64,000 nucleotides of DNA, taken from contig JAHDFB010000002.1 in NCBI GenBank assembly GCA_020628475.1, positions 21,483-85,482 of the forward strand, read 5' to 3'. A program made the position numbers and the translations under genes. Every line of letters begins with the position of its first letter. The first letter of the stretch is position 1. Shown here piece after piece: positions 36,503 to 45,157 of the stretch. This DNA is from Saprospiraceae bacterium (GTDB taxonomy: Bacteria; Bacteroidota; Bacteroidia; Chitinophagales; Saprospiraceae). The notes under the pieces were generated by a model. That model was given only the letters and a program-made list of their open reading frames with translations. It ran no database searches and was not told where the DNA came from.

Positions 36503-37528
36503 TTACCTTGCTTCAACGAGCATTTTATTCGCGGATTTGTTGCCCATTTCACTGGCCTTTTTCAAATCGCTCACATATCCGTTTTTGCCTGCTCGCTTCT
36601 TAGAACTTCCCAAGTAGAAGTAGATATCTTCTAATGGTATATTGTCTATACTATCACTGATATCCAGCGCCGATTGGAATGCTTGGATCGCATCCACAAA
36701 TTTCTCAAGTTCAAACAACACCCGACCATAGTAGTAAAACGCATGGCGCTTCCATCCATAATTCGGATCCTCTTTCGTGAAATTTCTCTTAGTAAATAAC
36801 TTGAGATCAAATTCTGCCTTATCAAATTGCTTCAATTTAAAATGACAATCCGCTTTTGATCTTCTTGCCTTCCAATAGATTGGTTGCAGAGCTAATGATT
36901 TCTTACACACCAACTCCAAGTTATCGATGGCTTCCTGATACTCTCCCTTTAGGGTATGCACTTTGGATAGACCATAATAACCCATTGGATTCGATGCATC
37001 AATACCAATTGTTTTTTTGAAATCTCGAGCGGCATCCGAATACTTTTTCAAAATCAAGTTGATATTTCCTCGACGTTCATACGCTTGAGCATGGCGATCA
37101 TACTTTTCAATCGCTTTTGTCAACTCTTTGAAAGCTTCTTCTTCTTGACCAGCTTCTTTTGATAATTTCTTTCCTTTTTGGAAAGCCATGACAACGACCT
37201 TGTCGCTTTGTGGTTCAATATCACTATAGTTTAAAACTTTCCCACTATCGGTTTGCCAAGCTTTGATAACTCCAGTCACGGCAAACTGCGCACAATATTC
37301 CAACAAACTGGCCGTGTTTTTGAATGTTTTCTCAAACGCCTGCCCTACATATCTTGGAATTTCCAAGGATAAATCTTCTTCTTTGAAAATTTCTTCTGAA
37401 AGCTTAAAAATGGAATCCGTCTTGAAATAATTTTCAAGTCTATATTCATACATTTTTTTTGCCTTATCAAAGCTTTTTTGGTTTCCAAAGTCCAATTTGC
37501 CTTGTATAATTACTCTAAAAAGTGACAT
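36503..37528 (-). CDS. TPR-repeat protein
   Basis: 341 residues, no signal peptide. Tetratricopeptide repeats cover about 125-330 (AFKELTKAIEKYDRHAQAYERRGNINLILKKYSDAARDFKKTIGIDASNPMGYYGLSKVHTLKGEYQEAIDNL, then further repeats). The N-terminal 120 residues contain a separate domain with LEIPRYVGQAFEKTFKNTASLLEYCAQFAVTGVIKAWQ, which is not recognised. It is a cytosolic protein-protein interaction scaffold. The 223 bases upstream (37529-37751) are AT-rich and hold nothing recognisable. Confidence 0.8.
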   Translation of the reverse strand: MSLFRVIIQGKLDFGNQKSFDKAKKMYEYRLENYFKTDSIFKLSEEIFKEEDLSLEIPRYVGQAFEKTFKNTASLLEYCAQFAVTGVIKAWQTDSGKVLNYSDIEPQSDKVVVMAFQKGKKLSKEAGQEEEAFKELTKAIEKYDRHAQAYERRGNINLILKKYSDAARDFKKTIGIDASNPMGYYGLSKVHTLKGEYQEAIDNLELVCKKSLALQPIYWKARRSKADCHFKLKQFDKAEFDLKLFTKRNFTKEDPNYGWKRHAFYYYGRVLFELEKFVDAIQAFQSALDISDSIDNIPLEDIYFYLGSSKKRAGKNGYVSDLKKASEMGNKSANKMLVEAR

Positions 37529-37751
37529 TAAATACGGTTCTTTTTTCTAAAAACTATCCGTCAAGCAGATAAATTCTTAAATAATTTTTATTCGATTTGT
37601 TTGTTAAGATGGTTGCAATTACCGTTCCATCTTTACAAAAAAACAGATCAAAATAATTAAATACTAATAGGGATTGAACTCAAATATACGGATTACAACT
37701 CATAATCAATTCTTTATATTGACTTAAGCGATACATATTTTTATTTTTAAT

Positions 37752-38768
37752 TTATTTCCACACCTCACAGCCTTCCGTACAATTTGTACAAATATCAATT
37801 TGATCTCGACCTTTTAATAATTTAGTTCGAAAATCAACATAGGGTTCACTGTGCCAAACCTCTTGAAAAGAATTATTTTTTAAATCGCCCAAGGTGTGTT
37901 CTGCGTCTTTGTCAAAACAGCATGGGACCACCAATCCATCCCAGGTAATTACGCAGGAATGCCACAACTTCCAACAATGATTAATAAGAACATGTTTCAG
38001 ACTATATTTTCCATCTTTTCCTTTAATATATCTCGAATACTTTTCTTGTTCTGGAATTAAAGGGTTTCCATTTTCATAATCATATATCTGAGCGGTCTTT
38101 AACTTCACCTCATCCACACCTATTTCTTCGGCCAATTTGTAGATTTCTGGAATTTGATGTTCATTTGGCTTTACCACCAAAAATTGAAATATGATATGCG
38201 GGGTAGAAGCATTCATTTTTTTCTTCCATTTCACCATATTTCGAGCACCCATTAACACATTATCCAGACTTCCTTCTTTTCTATATTGTTCATATACTTC
38301 CTGTGTCGTTCCATCCACAGAAATAATCAATCGATTCAACCCAGATTCGATTGTTTTTCGAGCATTTTCATCATTTAAAAAATGAGCGTTGGTAGAAGTG
38401 ATCGTATAAATTCCTCGGTCACTCGCATATTTAACCATGTCTAAAAACGATGGATTAATATAGGGTTCACCTTGAAAATAAAAAATGAGATATATAAGGT
38501 CCTTGGCTAGCTCGTCAATAGATTTTCTAAAAAAATCTTCTTTCAAATTACCAGTAGGTCGCGTGAATGCTCTCAACCCACTGGGACACTCAGGACATCG
38601 GAGGTTACAAGCGGTCGTTGGTTCAAAAGAAACGGTCATGGGCTTACCCCATTGCACCGGCTTTTTCGTCCAGCGTGTTACGTAAAAAGAACTCACAATT
38701 TTAATGGCATTCCATACGCGCCTTGGAGTCAAGTTTTTAATAAAATTGAGACTATCTTTTAGGTACAT
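37752..38768 (-). CDS. Radical SAM protein with SPASM domain
   Basis: 338 residues. The SAM cluster motif is C-NLR-C-PE-C (EPTTACNLRCPECPSG), followed by YFQGEPYINP and the GLNRLIISVDGTTQEVYEQYR segment. A C-terminal SPASM region carries seven Cys (CWKLWHSCVITWDGLVVPCC, then LKGRDQIDICTNCTEGCEVW) for auxiliary clusters. SPASM enzymes modify peptides, sugars or lipids; no precursor peptide was found next to the gene. It is divergent from pyrH with a 71-base gap. The specific reaction cannot be named. Confidence 0.88.
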   Translation of the reverse strand: MYLKDSLNFIKNLTPRRVWNAIKIVSSFYVTRWTKKPVQWGKPMTVSFEPTTACNLRCPECPSGLRAFTRPTGNLKEDFFRKSIDELAKDLIYLIFYFQGEPYINPSFLDMVKYASDRGIYTITSTNAHFLNDENARKTIESGLNRLIISVDGTTQEVYEQYRKEGSLDNVLMGARNMVKWKKKMNASTPHIIFQFLVVKPNEHQIPEIYKLAEEIGVDEVKLKTAQIYDYENGNPLIPEQEKYSRYIKGKDGKYSLKHVLINHCWKLWHSCVITWDGLVVPCCFDKDAEHTLGDLKNNSFQEVWHSEPYVDFRTKLLKGRDQIDICTNCTEGCEVWK

Positions 38769-38839
38769 GGAGCAAATATATAGATGCCTAGATGGTAAAG
38801 TATATATTTTTATTAATTTCGCCTAAATTTTCACGACAC

Positions 38840-39550
38840 ATGGCTATAAGATACAAAAGAATCCTGCTAAAACTCAGCGGAGAAACCTTGATGGGAGACA
38901 AATCTTACGGAATTGATCCTAGCAAGCTTGTCTATTATGCGCAGCAAATCAAAGAGATCGTAGATATAGGAGCCGAGGTTGCTATAGTCATAGGTGGTGG
39001 CAACATATTTAGAGGCTTACAAGCTGCCGATTCAGGAATTGAACGAGTTCAAGGTGATTACATGGGTATGCTAGCGACTTGTATCAATGGTATTGCTTTA
39101 CAAGGAGCCTTGGAAAACCAAGGAATTTACACCCGGTTGGTTACGGCCATAGAAATGCGAGAAATAGCAGAGCCTTATATTCGAAGAAGAGCTATCCGGC
39201 ACTTGGAGAAAGGTCGAGTAGTCATCTTTTCTGCTGGAACTGGAAGTCCATACTTCACCACCGATTCTGCCGCCGCCCTACGAGCAAATGAAATGAATGC
39301 CAATGTTCTATTAAAAGGAACACGCGTTGATGGAATATATACCGCTGATCCAGAGAAAGATCCCAATGCTACGAAATACGAAAACATCAGTTTTAATGAA
39401 GTCCTTTCCAAAAACTTAAATGTAATGGATATGACGGCATTTACCCTGTGTAATGAAAACAAACTACCGATTGTCGTTTTTGACATAAATACCCCTGGCA
39501 CCTTATTAAAAACGGTTCTGGGCGAATCCATTGGCACCTTAGTTAGCTAG
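38840..39550 (+). CDS. pyrH: UMP kinase
   Basis: 236 residues from the ATG at 38840; the protein then opens [19 protein letters not shown], as bacterial UMP kinases do (an earlier ATG at 38792 would add 16 unrelated residues). The amino-acid-kinase motifs are [51 protein letters not shown] and [15 protein letters not shown]. The enzyme phosphorylates UMP to UDP in the pyrimidine pathway and is a hexamer. A HupE-like gene follows after 4 bases; frr, often next to pyrH, is not present. Confidence 0.97.
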   Translation: MAIRYKRILLKLSGETLMGDKSYGIDPSKLVYYAQQIKEIVDIGAEVAIVIGGGNIFRGLQAADSGIERVQGDYMGMLATCINGIALQGALENQGIYTRLVTAIEMREIAEPYIRRRAIRHLEKGRVVIFSAGTGSPYFTTDSAAALRANEMNANVLLKGTRVDGIYTADPEKDPNATKYENISFNEVLSKNLNVMDMTAFTLCNENKLPIVVFDINTPGTLLKTVLGESIGTLVS

Positions 39551-39554
39551 AGTT

Positions 39555-40163
39555 ATGGAAGGCATGTTCCAAGTATTCTTCAACTTAGGTTTAGATCATA
39601 TTCTAGATATTCAAGGCTATGATCATATGCTCTTCTTACTGGCTTTGTGTATACCCTTTGTATTAAAAGATTGGAAAAAAGTACTCGTTCTAGCTACAGC
39701 ATTTACAATAGGGCATTCTATTACTCTAGGCTTAAGTGCCCTTGACATCGTGACATTCCCTTCAGCATGGATCGAATTTTTAATTCCATTGACAATTGTT
39801 TTGACAGCCATCATCGACTTAATTTATCAAAACAATATTAAATCTAGTTATCATTATTTACTCGCCATGTTTTTCGGATTTATCCATGGAATGGGATTTA
39901 GCAACTTTTTCAAAAGTAGTATGATGCCGGGTGAGGAAAGTCGCTTAATTACACAATTATTATCCTTTAACATTGGCATTGAAATAGGCCAGATCATCAT
40001 TGTAATCCTATTGCTGATTGTATTTGAAGGCTTATATAGAATCAATAAAGGCCTTCTTGGCCCCGATTCCACATCAAAAAAGATGCATTATCGAACCGTG
40101 CTTTCTATTATCGTAATCCTGTGGGCGGGATACATGTGTATAGAACGTATTCCATCCTTTTAA
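39555..40163 (+). CDS. HupE/UreJ-family membrane protein
   Basis: 202 residues with about six hydrophobic helices. The family signature is YDHMLFLLALCIPF, followed by AFTIGHSITLGLSAL and later FFGFIHGMGFSNFFK, with His residues buried in the helices as in HupE/UreJ proteins, which are metal (nickel or cobalt) transport related. No hydrogenase or urease genes lie near it, so metal uptake here is inference. It starts 4 bases after pyrH and is probably co-transcribed. Confidence 0.85.
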   Translation: MEGMFQVFFNLGLDHILDIQGYDHMLFLLALCIPFVLKDWKKVLVLATAFTIGHSITLGLSALDIVTFPSAWIEFLIPLTIVLTAIIDLIYQNNIKSSYHYLLAMFFGFIHGMGFSNFFKSSMMPGEESRLITQLLSFNIGIEIGQIIIVILLLIVFEGLYRINKGLLGPDSTSKKMHYRTVLSIIVILWAGYMCIERIPSF

Positions 40164-40172
40164 TTTGGATAA

Positions 40173-40270
40173 GGGCGATCACCACGCCTATCGTTGTGGT
40201 GCCGGGCTATTCATTGTTTCATCCCTACGGGACCACCTCCTTTGTCGCTGGCAATTACTATCCCTATCGC
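40173..40270 (+). repeat. Two-hairpin intergenic element, copy 5 (best conserved)
   Basis: It starts GGGCGATC with ACCAC/GTGGT hairpin arms (40180-40200). It continues CCGGGCTATTCATTGTTTC and hairpin TCCC-TAC-GGGA (40222-40232), and ends TGTCGCTGGCAATTACTATC followed by CCTATCGC. It comes just after the hupE-like stop. The remaining bases to 40603 show AT-rich sequence with no gene seen. Confidence 0.7.
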
Positions 40271-40603
40271 ATTCGTTTCAGACTTATAAAATACTTATAA
40301 ATAAAAAAGGCCAAACATAAAGAAGTGATGATGCCAACAAGCCGTCTTTTGCGAAGAACCTCAAAGTCATATTCTTTTATGCTTAAAATACGTTCCTTTA
40401 GTGTTAAGGATATTCCTTATTCTTTTTTACTCATTTAGTGCTTCTAAAATAATCACCCCAGCTACCAAGGTATTATTTGTATGCACTGAATTCATATAGT
40501 TTGATATGGGACATTTCTTCATCTTTCAATCATTAAGAGATTGTTATTGAAGAAGAAATGAATCGGAAGGTGACAAGGCCTTTATGGTGTGAGCGATTGG
40601 GTT

Positions 40604-41263
40604 TTAGCTTGAATTGGTGGGTTTAGATGGAGGAATTAGGGAGTTGTGAAGATTTAATGTGAAATCTACCATTTTCTCTCCTACTACATTTGCAACTATC
40701 CATTTTTGTTGAACTTTCTTCCCAGAACGCCCTCTCTTCCAATCCCTCCAAATCTCCTTTGAACACAAAAATATCGAACCGCACCCCGCCTCTTTTTTTA
40801 TCCGATAATGACTTTTAATTCCTCGATACTTTTTTCTTCTTTGATATAACCTAACCTGTTGGTTTCTCATAGCTTCCAAATGTCCTAGAGCCTCTTCTTT
40901 CGATTCAAAATAATATTTCCTAAATTTCTCTCTAACCAAGACTCCCTCCCGCTTTCTCCCAAAATTAGCACTACGTACATATGTTGACAACCATAATCGT
41001 ACCCTCTCAGAAATAATACGCCAGGTTTCTATGCCATCATATGGTTTTTCAAATTTTTCTCTATCCAAAATCTCAACAGCCATTTGCCAACCGTGTCGAG
41101 TAATGACATAATCATGAATAAGCAAATAGCCTTTAAGATAATACTTAGCATAAGCCATAAGCCTTTTAGCTTCACCCAAACTTTCAATATAATTACTATT
41201 TCCTGACGATCTACTTTCGAAAATATAAATCCCTCTCGAAAAAATCTTTTTCGTTTTAATCAT
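40604..41263 (-). CDS. Diverged REP-associated (Y1) transposase-like protein
   Basis: 219 residues from the ATG at 41263; a longer frame opens only at TTG 41293. Residues about 38-65 (YAKYYLKGYLLIHDYVITRHGWQMAV) and 84-150 (ISERVRLWLSTYVRSANFGRKREGVLVREKFRKYYFESKEEALGHLEAMR) follow the spacing of Y1/RAYT transposases: a strand, then a helix, then GRxGxxxxxRFxRxxxE. The HUH metal motif (normally NHxH) is replaced here by DYVITRHG, so DNA nicking is doubtful. Such proteins process hairpin repeats, and repeat copy 5 lies about 330 bases past its 3' end. The homology call is inference and could be wrong. Confidence 0.5.
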   Translation of the reverse strand: MIKTKKIFSRGIYIFESRSSGNSNYIESLGEAKRLMAYAKYYLKGYLLIHDYVITRHGWQMAVEILDREKFEKPYDGIETWRIISERVRLWLSTYVRSANFGRKREGVLVREKFRKYYFESKEEALGHLEAMRNQQVRLYQRRKKYRGIKSHYRIKKEAGCGSIFLCSKEIWRDWKRGRSGKKVQQKWIVANVVGEKMVDFTLNLHNSLIPPSKPTNSS

Positions 41264-41450
41264 ACACAAATACTTTTCTATTAGTGTAATCAACCATGCA
41301 TTTCGTTCCAGAAATTAGAATGTTTTTTAAAATTATTTTTGAAACTCCAATAAATACAGTGGTTTCAAGAATTTACTAATCCCAATTTATTCTACAAGTT
41401 TTAACTAAAAATTGAAAATTTCTGCCAACTTTTCTGTCTGAATCTAATTC

Positions 41451-41870
41451 TTACGGTCTGGCACCAACCCAATAACTCCCATCCTCCAAAAATTCCTTCT
41501 TCCAGATGGGCACGGTTTCTTTTAACTGATCAATACAATATTGACAAACTTCGAATGCTATTTTACGATGGATCGAAGATACTGCTATGATTACAGCAAT
41601 ATCCGATATGCCAACATATCCTGTTCTATGATAAATACTAATATGATTGGCACCCATTTTATGAATGCCTTTTTCTGCTATTTTCTTCATTTCTTTTAAG
41701 GCCATCGGCTCATAGCTCTCAAAATCAAGATAAGTGACTAGCTTTCCTTTATTTTGATTGCGAACGGTTCCAACAAACAAACATATTCCTCCACATGCTT
41801 CGTCCACAACAGAAGAATAACATCGATCTATCGACAACTTTTCTTTAGATAATAATACTTCAATATTCAT
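41451..41870 (-). CDS. moaE: Molybdopterin synthase catalytic subunit MoaE
   Basis: 139 residues. VGTVRNQNKGKLVTYLDFESYEPMALKEMKKIA and the tail ETVPIWKKEFLEDGSYWVGA are the MoaE signatures, with the catalytic lysine in the PIWKKE segment. With MoaD it converts cyclic pyranopterin to molybdopterin by adding the dithiolene sulfurs. It is the last gene of the xdhC-moeA-mocA-moaD-moaE operon and starts 5 bases after moaD. Confidence 0.94.
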   Translation of the reverse strand: MNIEVLLSKEKLSIDRCYSSVVDEACGGICLFVGTVRNQNKGKLVTYLDFESYEPMALKEMKKIAEKGIHKMGANHISIYHRTGYVGISDIAVIIAVSSIHRKIAFEVCQYCIDQLKETVPIWKKEFLEDGSYWVGARP

Positions 41871-41875
41871 ACAAA

Positions 41876-42112
41876 CTATCCTCCACTTACGGGTGGAATA
41901 ATCGCCACCTCATCGTTATTTGACAATACTTGAGAATCCAAGGCATAGACTTGATTCACGGCAACCATATACCCTTTAATAGTTGCAAATTCTGGAAACT
42001 TTTGTTGGATTAATGTTTTAAATTCTGAAATACTAAGTCCCTCTATTTCCATTTTGAGCCTCTGATCCCCTACGATCTCTTTTGCAACTCCAAAACATCG
42101 AACACTATTCAT
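41876..42112 (-). CDS. moaD: Molybdopterin synthase sulfur carrier MoaD
   Basis: 78 residues with the ubiquitin-like fold and the C-terminal Gly-Gly (AIIPPVSGG), which MoeB adenylates and a persulfide then converts to thiocarboxylate. VNQVYALDSQVLSNNDEVAIIPP is the conserved MoaD strand pattern. It overlaps the end of the mocA-like gene by 4 bases. The E1 for it is probably the MoeB-rhodanese encoded at 1628-2683. Confidence 0.92.
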   Translation of the reverse strand: MNSVRCFGVAKEIVGDQRLKMEIEGLSISEFKTLIQQKFPEFATIKGYMVAVNQVYALDSQVLSNNDEVAIIPPVSGG

Positions 42113-42711
42113 ACGTACTCATTATCTTCATCCAAAGGTAAATCAATTAAATCAGAAGGGCTATCTAAATCTTTCCATCCATTAGCGAAGGGTACGAAGC
42201 ACAACTTATCCTGGTGTGTATTCAATATTTTTCGAGCTCCTATGTCCCCATCAATTGATTCTAATAGTCCAAAAGTATTCTTTGGAAATAGACAAGGAAC
42301 TCCCAATATTCCTTGATATAAACTGGCCACTATGAACTCTTTATTCGCTTCGTGTTTGTCCATTAGCGCATTAAAATTAATGGATCGAAGATAAAACTGG
42401 TCGGACACCGAAATAATAACTGCATCCACGGAGTAGTTTAGTTTAACATATTGTAAACCAGCTTTTATTGAACTCGCAATACCAGTACTGTAATTTGGGT
42501 TATGGGTAACATCTACAGGATATTTTTCTGCAGTCCGATGCACCACATCTGGATAAGCTCCTGCCACTACAACCGTATGATGTGCTTGAGATTCAATGGC
42601 AGCTGTAATCGCATGTTCCAATAATGTTTTCTGCTCATATCTAATCTCTAACTTACAAGAACCCATCCTAGTAGATTGTCCCGCAGCCAATAATATGATT
42701 GCATATCTCAT
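42109..42711 (-). CDS. mocA: Nucleotidyltransferase of the MocA/MobA family (Moco nucleotide transfer)
   Basis: 200 residues. LAAGQSTRMGSCK is the LAAGxSxRMGxxK nucleotide-binding loop, and IISVSDQFYLRSINFNAL and GVPCLFPKNTF are typical of MocA, which makes molybdopterin cytosine dinucleotide from molybdopterin and CTP for xanthine-dehydrogenase-type enzymes. MocA is preferred to MobA because of the GVPCLFP segment and because xdhC is in the operon. The substrate choice (CTP or GTP) is an inference. Confidence 0.8.
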   Translation of the reverse strand: MRYAIILLAAGQSTRMGSCKLEIRYEQKTLLEHAITAAIESQAHHTVVVAGAYPDVVHRTAEKYPVDVTHNPNYSTGIASSIKAGLQYVKLNYSVDAVIISVSDQFYLRSINFNALMDKHEANKEFIVASLYQGILGVPCLFPKNTFGLLESIDGDIGARKILNTHQDKLCFVPFANGWKDLDSPSDLIDLPLDEDNEYV

Positions 42712-42714
42712 TCC

Positions 42715-43911
42715 CTAATTCCTATATTTTATCAATGGATATGCGCTTCCCTTTTTATATAAAACAGGTCCTTTAGGTAACTCAATAAAAGCATCTGTAA
42801 GTACTAGATTTGCTAAATCTCCTGATCCATTTCCTTTTTTTGGTGTAGCGATTAGTTTTCCCAAAGGATCATATTGTAATGCTACTTCTAAAAAATACTG
42901 CAAATCTGGTTTAAAATGGACATCCGCACTTAATTCGGCATAGAGCGTATCTTCTAAGTATCCTGGAATGCACGTATGTAACCAATGCGAAAAATACTTT
43001 TGCATACATAGAAATGATGAAATTGGGTTTCCTGGTAATGCAAAGACTGTACAGGATGCTCTAACTCCAAACCAAAATGGTTTCCCGGGTCTCTGTTTAA
43101 CACCATGAAATTTTTTCTCCACGCCAAGATCTTTAAAAATCTGAGGTAAAAAATCATACTTCCCTTTCGACACCCCTCCACTTAATATTATGGCATCATA
43201 CTGATTCAAATAGTCTTCTATTTCAAGCTTTAATTGATCTTTATTATCCAATAAGTGGAATCCATCACTTTCAATTCCCCATTCTTTAAGATAAGCCTGA
43301 ATTGCATAAACATTGGATCGTCGAATTTGATGATCCTGCGGTATTTGCTCTATTTCAACCAATTCATCACCAGTAGATATTACAGCAATCTTTGGCATCT
43401 TATATACTAAAGGAAAAGTTTTCCCAATACTTGCTCCCACAGCTATTTCTGATGGAGAGATCTTTTTACCCGATGGCACAACTAAACTATTCTTTGTACG
43501 ATCTTGCCCCTTAAAATGAATATTTTGATGACGTTTAACCTCATCAATTAAAACGTTGGCCACCCCTTGTTCTATTTGAACATCCTCATATCGAATAATT
43601 ACATCGGCTCCCTCCGGACATACACCACCTGTCATCACTTCAATACAAGCTGTGCTCTCGTTTAGTTTTGCCTGCGGCATTCCTGCAGCAGAAATTTGTT
43701 CTACTTGAAAACTTCTTTGTCCAGTTTTAAATTGTTCGTATTGAATAGCAATGCCGTCCATAGTCACACGATCGTAGGGTGGCAAATCTCTATCTGTGTG
43801 CCAAGCTTCTGCAAGAACTCTACCTAATGCATGTTGTAAAGGAACCGTTTCTACCCCAAATTCTTGGCGTTCTCCTTCAATGATCCGTAATGCTTCTTGA
43901 ACTTCAATCAT
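42715..43911 (-). CDS. moeA: Molybdopterin molybdotransferase MoeA
   Basis: 398 residues. ALGRVLAEAWHTDRDLPPYDRVTMDGIAI, GGVCPEGADVIIRYED, ISTGDELV, ILSGGVSKGKYDFLP, VKQRPGKPFWFGV and FALPGNPISSFL are the ordered MoeA motifs. It inserts molybdate into adenylated molybdopterin. It is in the minus-strand Moco operon, 11 bases downstream of xdhC and 3 bases upstream of mocA. Full length for the family. Confidence 0.95.
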   Translation of the reverse strand: MIEVQEALRIIEGERQEFGVETVPLQHALGRVLAEAWHTDRDLPPYDRVTMDGIAIQYEQFKTGQRSFQVEQISAAGMPQAKLNESTACIEVMTGGVCPEGADVIIRYEDVQIEQGVANVLIDEVKRHQNIHFKGQDRTKNSLVVPSGKKISPSEIAVGASIGKTFPLVYKMPKIAVISTGDELVEIEQIPQDHQIRRSNVYAIQAYLKEWGIESDGFHLLDNKDQLKLEIEDYLNQYDAIILSGGVSKGKYDFLPQIFKDLGVEKKFHGVKQRPGKPFWFGVRASCTVFALPGNPISSFLCMQKYFSHWLHTCIPGYLEDTLYAELSADVHFKPDLQYFLEVALQYDPLGKLIATPKKGNGSGDLANLVLTDAFIELPKGPVLYKKGSAYPLIKYRN

Positions 43912-43922
43912 AGCGAAATATT

Positions 43923-45020
43923 CTATATCCTTTGATGAATCGTTCCAATTCTATTTTTTAAAAAATGACCATCTCTTTTGCGAAATACTGCAATTATTTC
44001 TGCGGCAATAGACAATGCAATTTCTTCTGGTGTTTCTGCACCTATATCTAATCCTATGGGAGAATGAAAATAATGCAAATTATCTAGATCTACATGATCT
44101 AACTCTTCATCCATTTTACGCAATCTTTTTTTAGGTCCTAGCATTCCGATATATGGCAAGGACATCTCCAATATCGTTGGTAGTAATTTTTTATCCCAAT
44201 TATAATCATGTGTCATCAATACAACAGCTGTGTATTCGTCTCTAGGTATCGTATCAATTTCTTCATAATCTAACACGGCGTTCGATAGGGTAAATATAGC
44301 TTGTGACATTTTTTTCTTTCTCCCTACAACAAATATATTCCAACCCAATTCCTTCGCAATACGAATCATTGATAAAACATCGTAGTTATCTCCTATAATG
44401 ACCAATTTGGTTTCTGGTCTAATATATTCAACCAAAATTCGCAATTGATGCCCTAACTTGTTATATAATTGAACAATTTGAGGCCTTCTTTTTAATCTAG
44501 TTTTTTGAATTTCTTCGATTAAAGTACGGGCATCTATCTCACAAAATTCCAATGTCTCTAATGAATTATCTACAATAATTTCTTGAGCCAAATAATTCTT
44601 TTCGTCAGGAGATTCAATGACCTTTAATAAGATACTTGCCCGATCATGCATCACCAGTTTTTCCAAATTTTGAATCACCTTAAAACGATCGTCTTTATCA
44701 ATCGGTGTAAGTAAAACTTCTATTTTTCCATTGCATCCTAGACCTATACCAATTTCTTGATTATCACCATCTAATGTGTCATAGATCACTCGAGATGGTT
44801 CATCCTTAAAGATCGCCTTTTGTGATTGTCTTAATGCGTCTCCTTCTAAACACCCTCCACTTATTCCACCGATCCAATTCCCATCTTCACATACCAACAT
44901 TCTAGCCCCAATTCTACGATATGAAGATTCTTCTATATTAACAACTGACGCCAAAGCCATGCGTTTATTTTTTTGGGCGTAAGCCTTATAACCGGTAATA
45001 ATATTTCGAATTTCCTTCAT
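43923..45020 (-). CDS. XdhC/CoxI-family molybdenum enzyme maturation factor
   Basis: 365 residues from the ATG at 45020; a TTG- or other-coded extension to 45053 would add 11 residues and is not supported. The N-terminal XdhC/CoxI part has SSYRRIGARMLVCEDGNWIGGISGGCLEGDALR and LDGDNQEIGIGLGCNGKIEVL. The C-terminal Rossmann domain (about 215-350) has LVIIGDNYDVLSMIRIAKELGWNIFVVGR and YIGMLGPKKR. These proteins sulfurate and insert cofactor into xanthine-dehydrogenase/CO-dehydrogenase-type enzymes. It is the first gene of the Moco operon and is divergent from the TSUP permease. Its target enzyme is not in the window. Confidence 0.9.
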   Translation of the reverse strand: MKEIRNIITGYKAYAQKNKRMALASVVNIEESSYRRIGARMLVCEDGNWIGGISGGCLEGDALRQSQKAIFKDEPSRVIYDTLDGDNQEIGIGLGCNGKIEVLLTPIDKDDRFKVIQNLEKLVMHDRASILLKVIESPDEKNYLAQEIIVDNSLETLEFCEIDARTLIEEIQKTRLKRRPQIVQLYNKLGHQLRILVEYIRPETKLVIIGDNYDVLSMIRIAKELGWNIFVVGRKKKMSQAIFTLSNAVLDYEEIDTIPRDEYTAVVLMTHDYNWDKKLLPTILEMSLPYIGMLGPKKRLRKMDEELDHVDLDNLHYFHSPIGLDIGAETPEEIALSIAAEIIAVFRKRDGHFLKNRIGTIHQRI

Positions 45021-45157
45021 AATTGAATTCCAAATGTAAATCAATATTGACAATGTTTATAGTCTAATAATTTCAATTCTGAAGTAGTTTTAAAGAAGGC
45101 CTAGCTTACTTTGTACTAAATACAATTCATCTAATAAATTAAAAGTAATTTCGCCTC

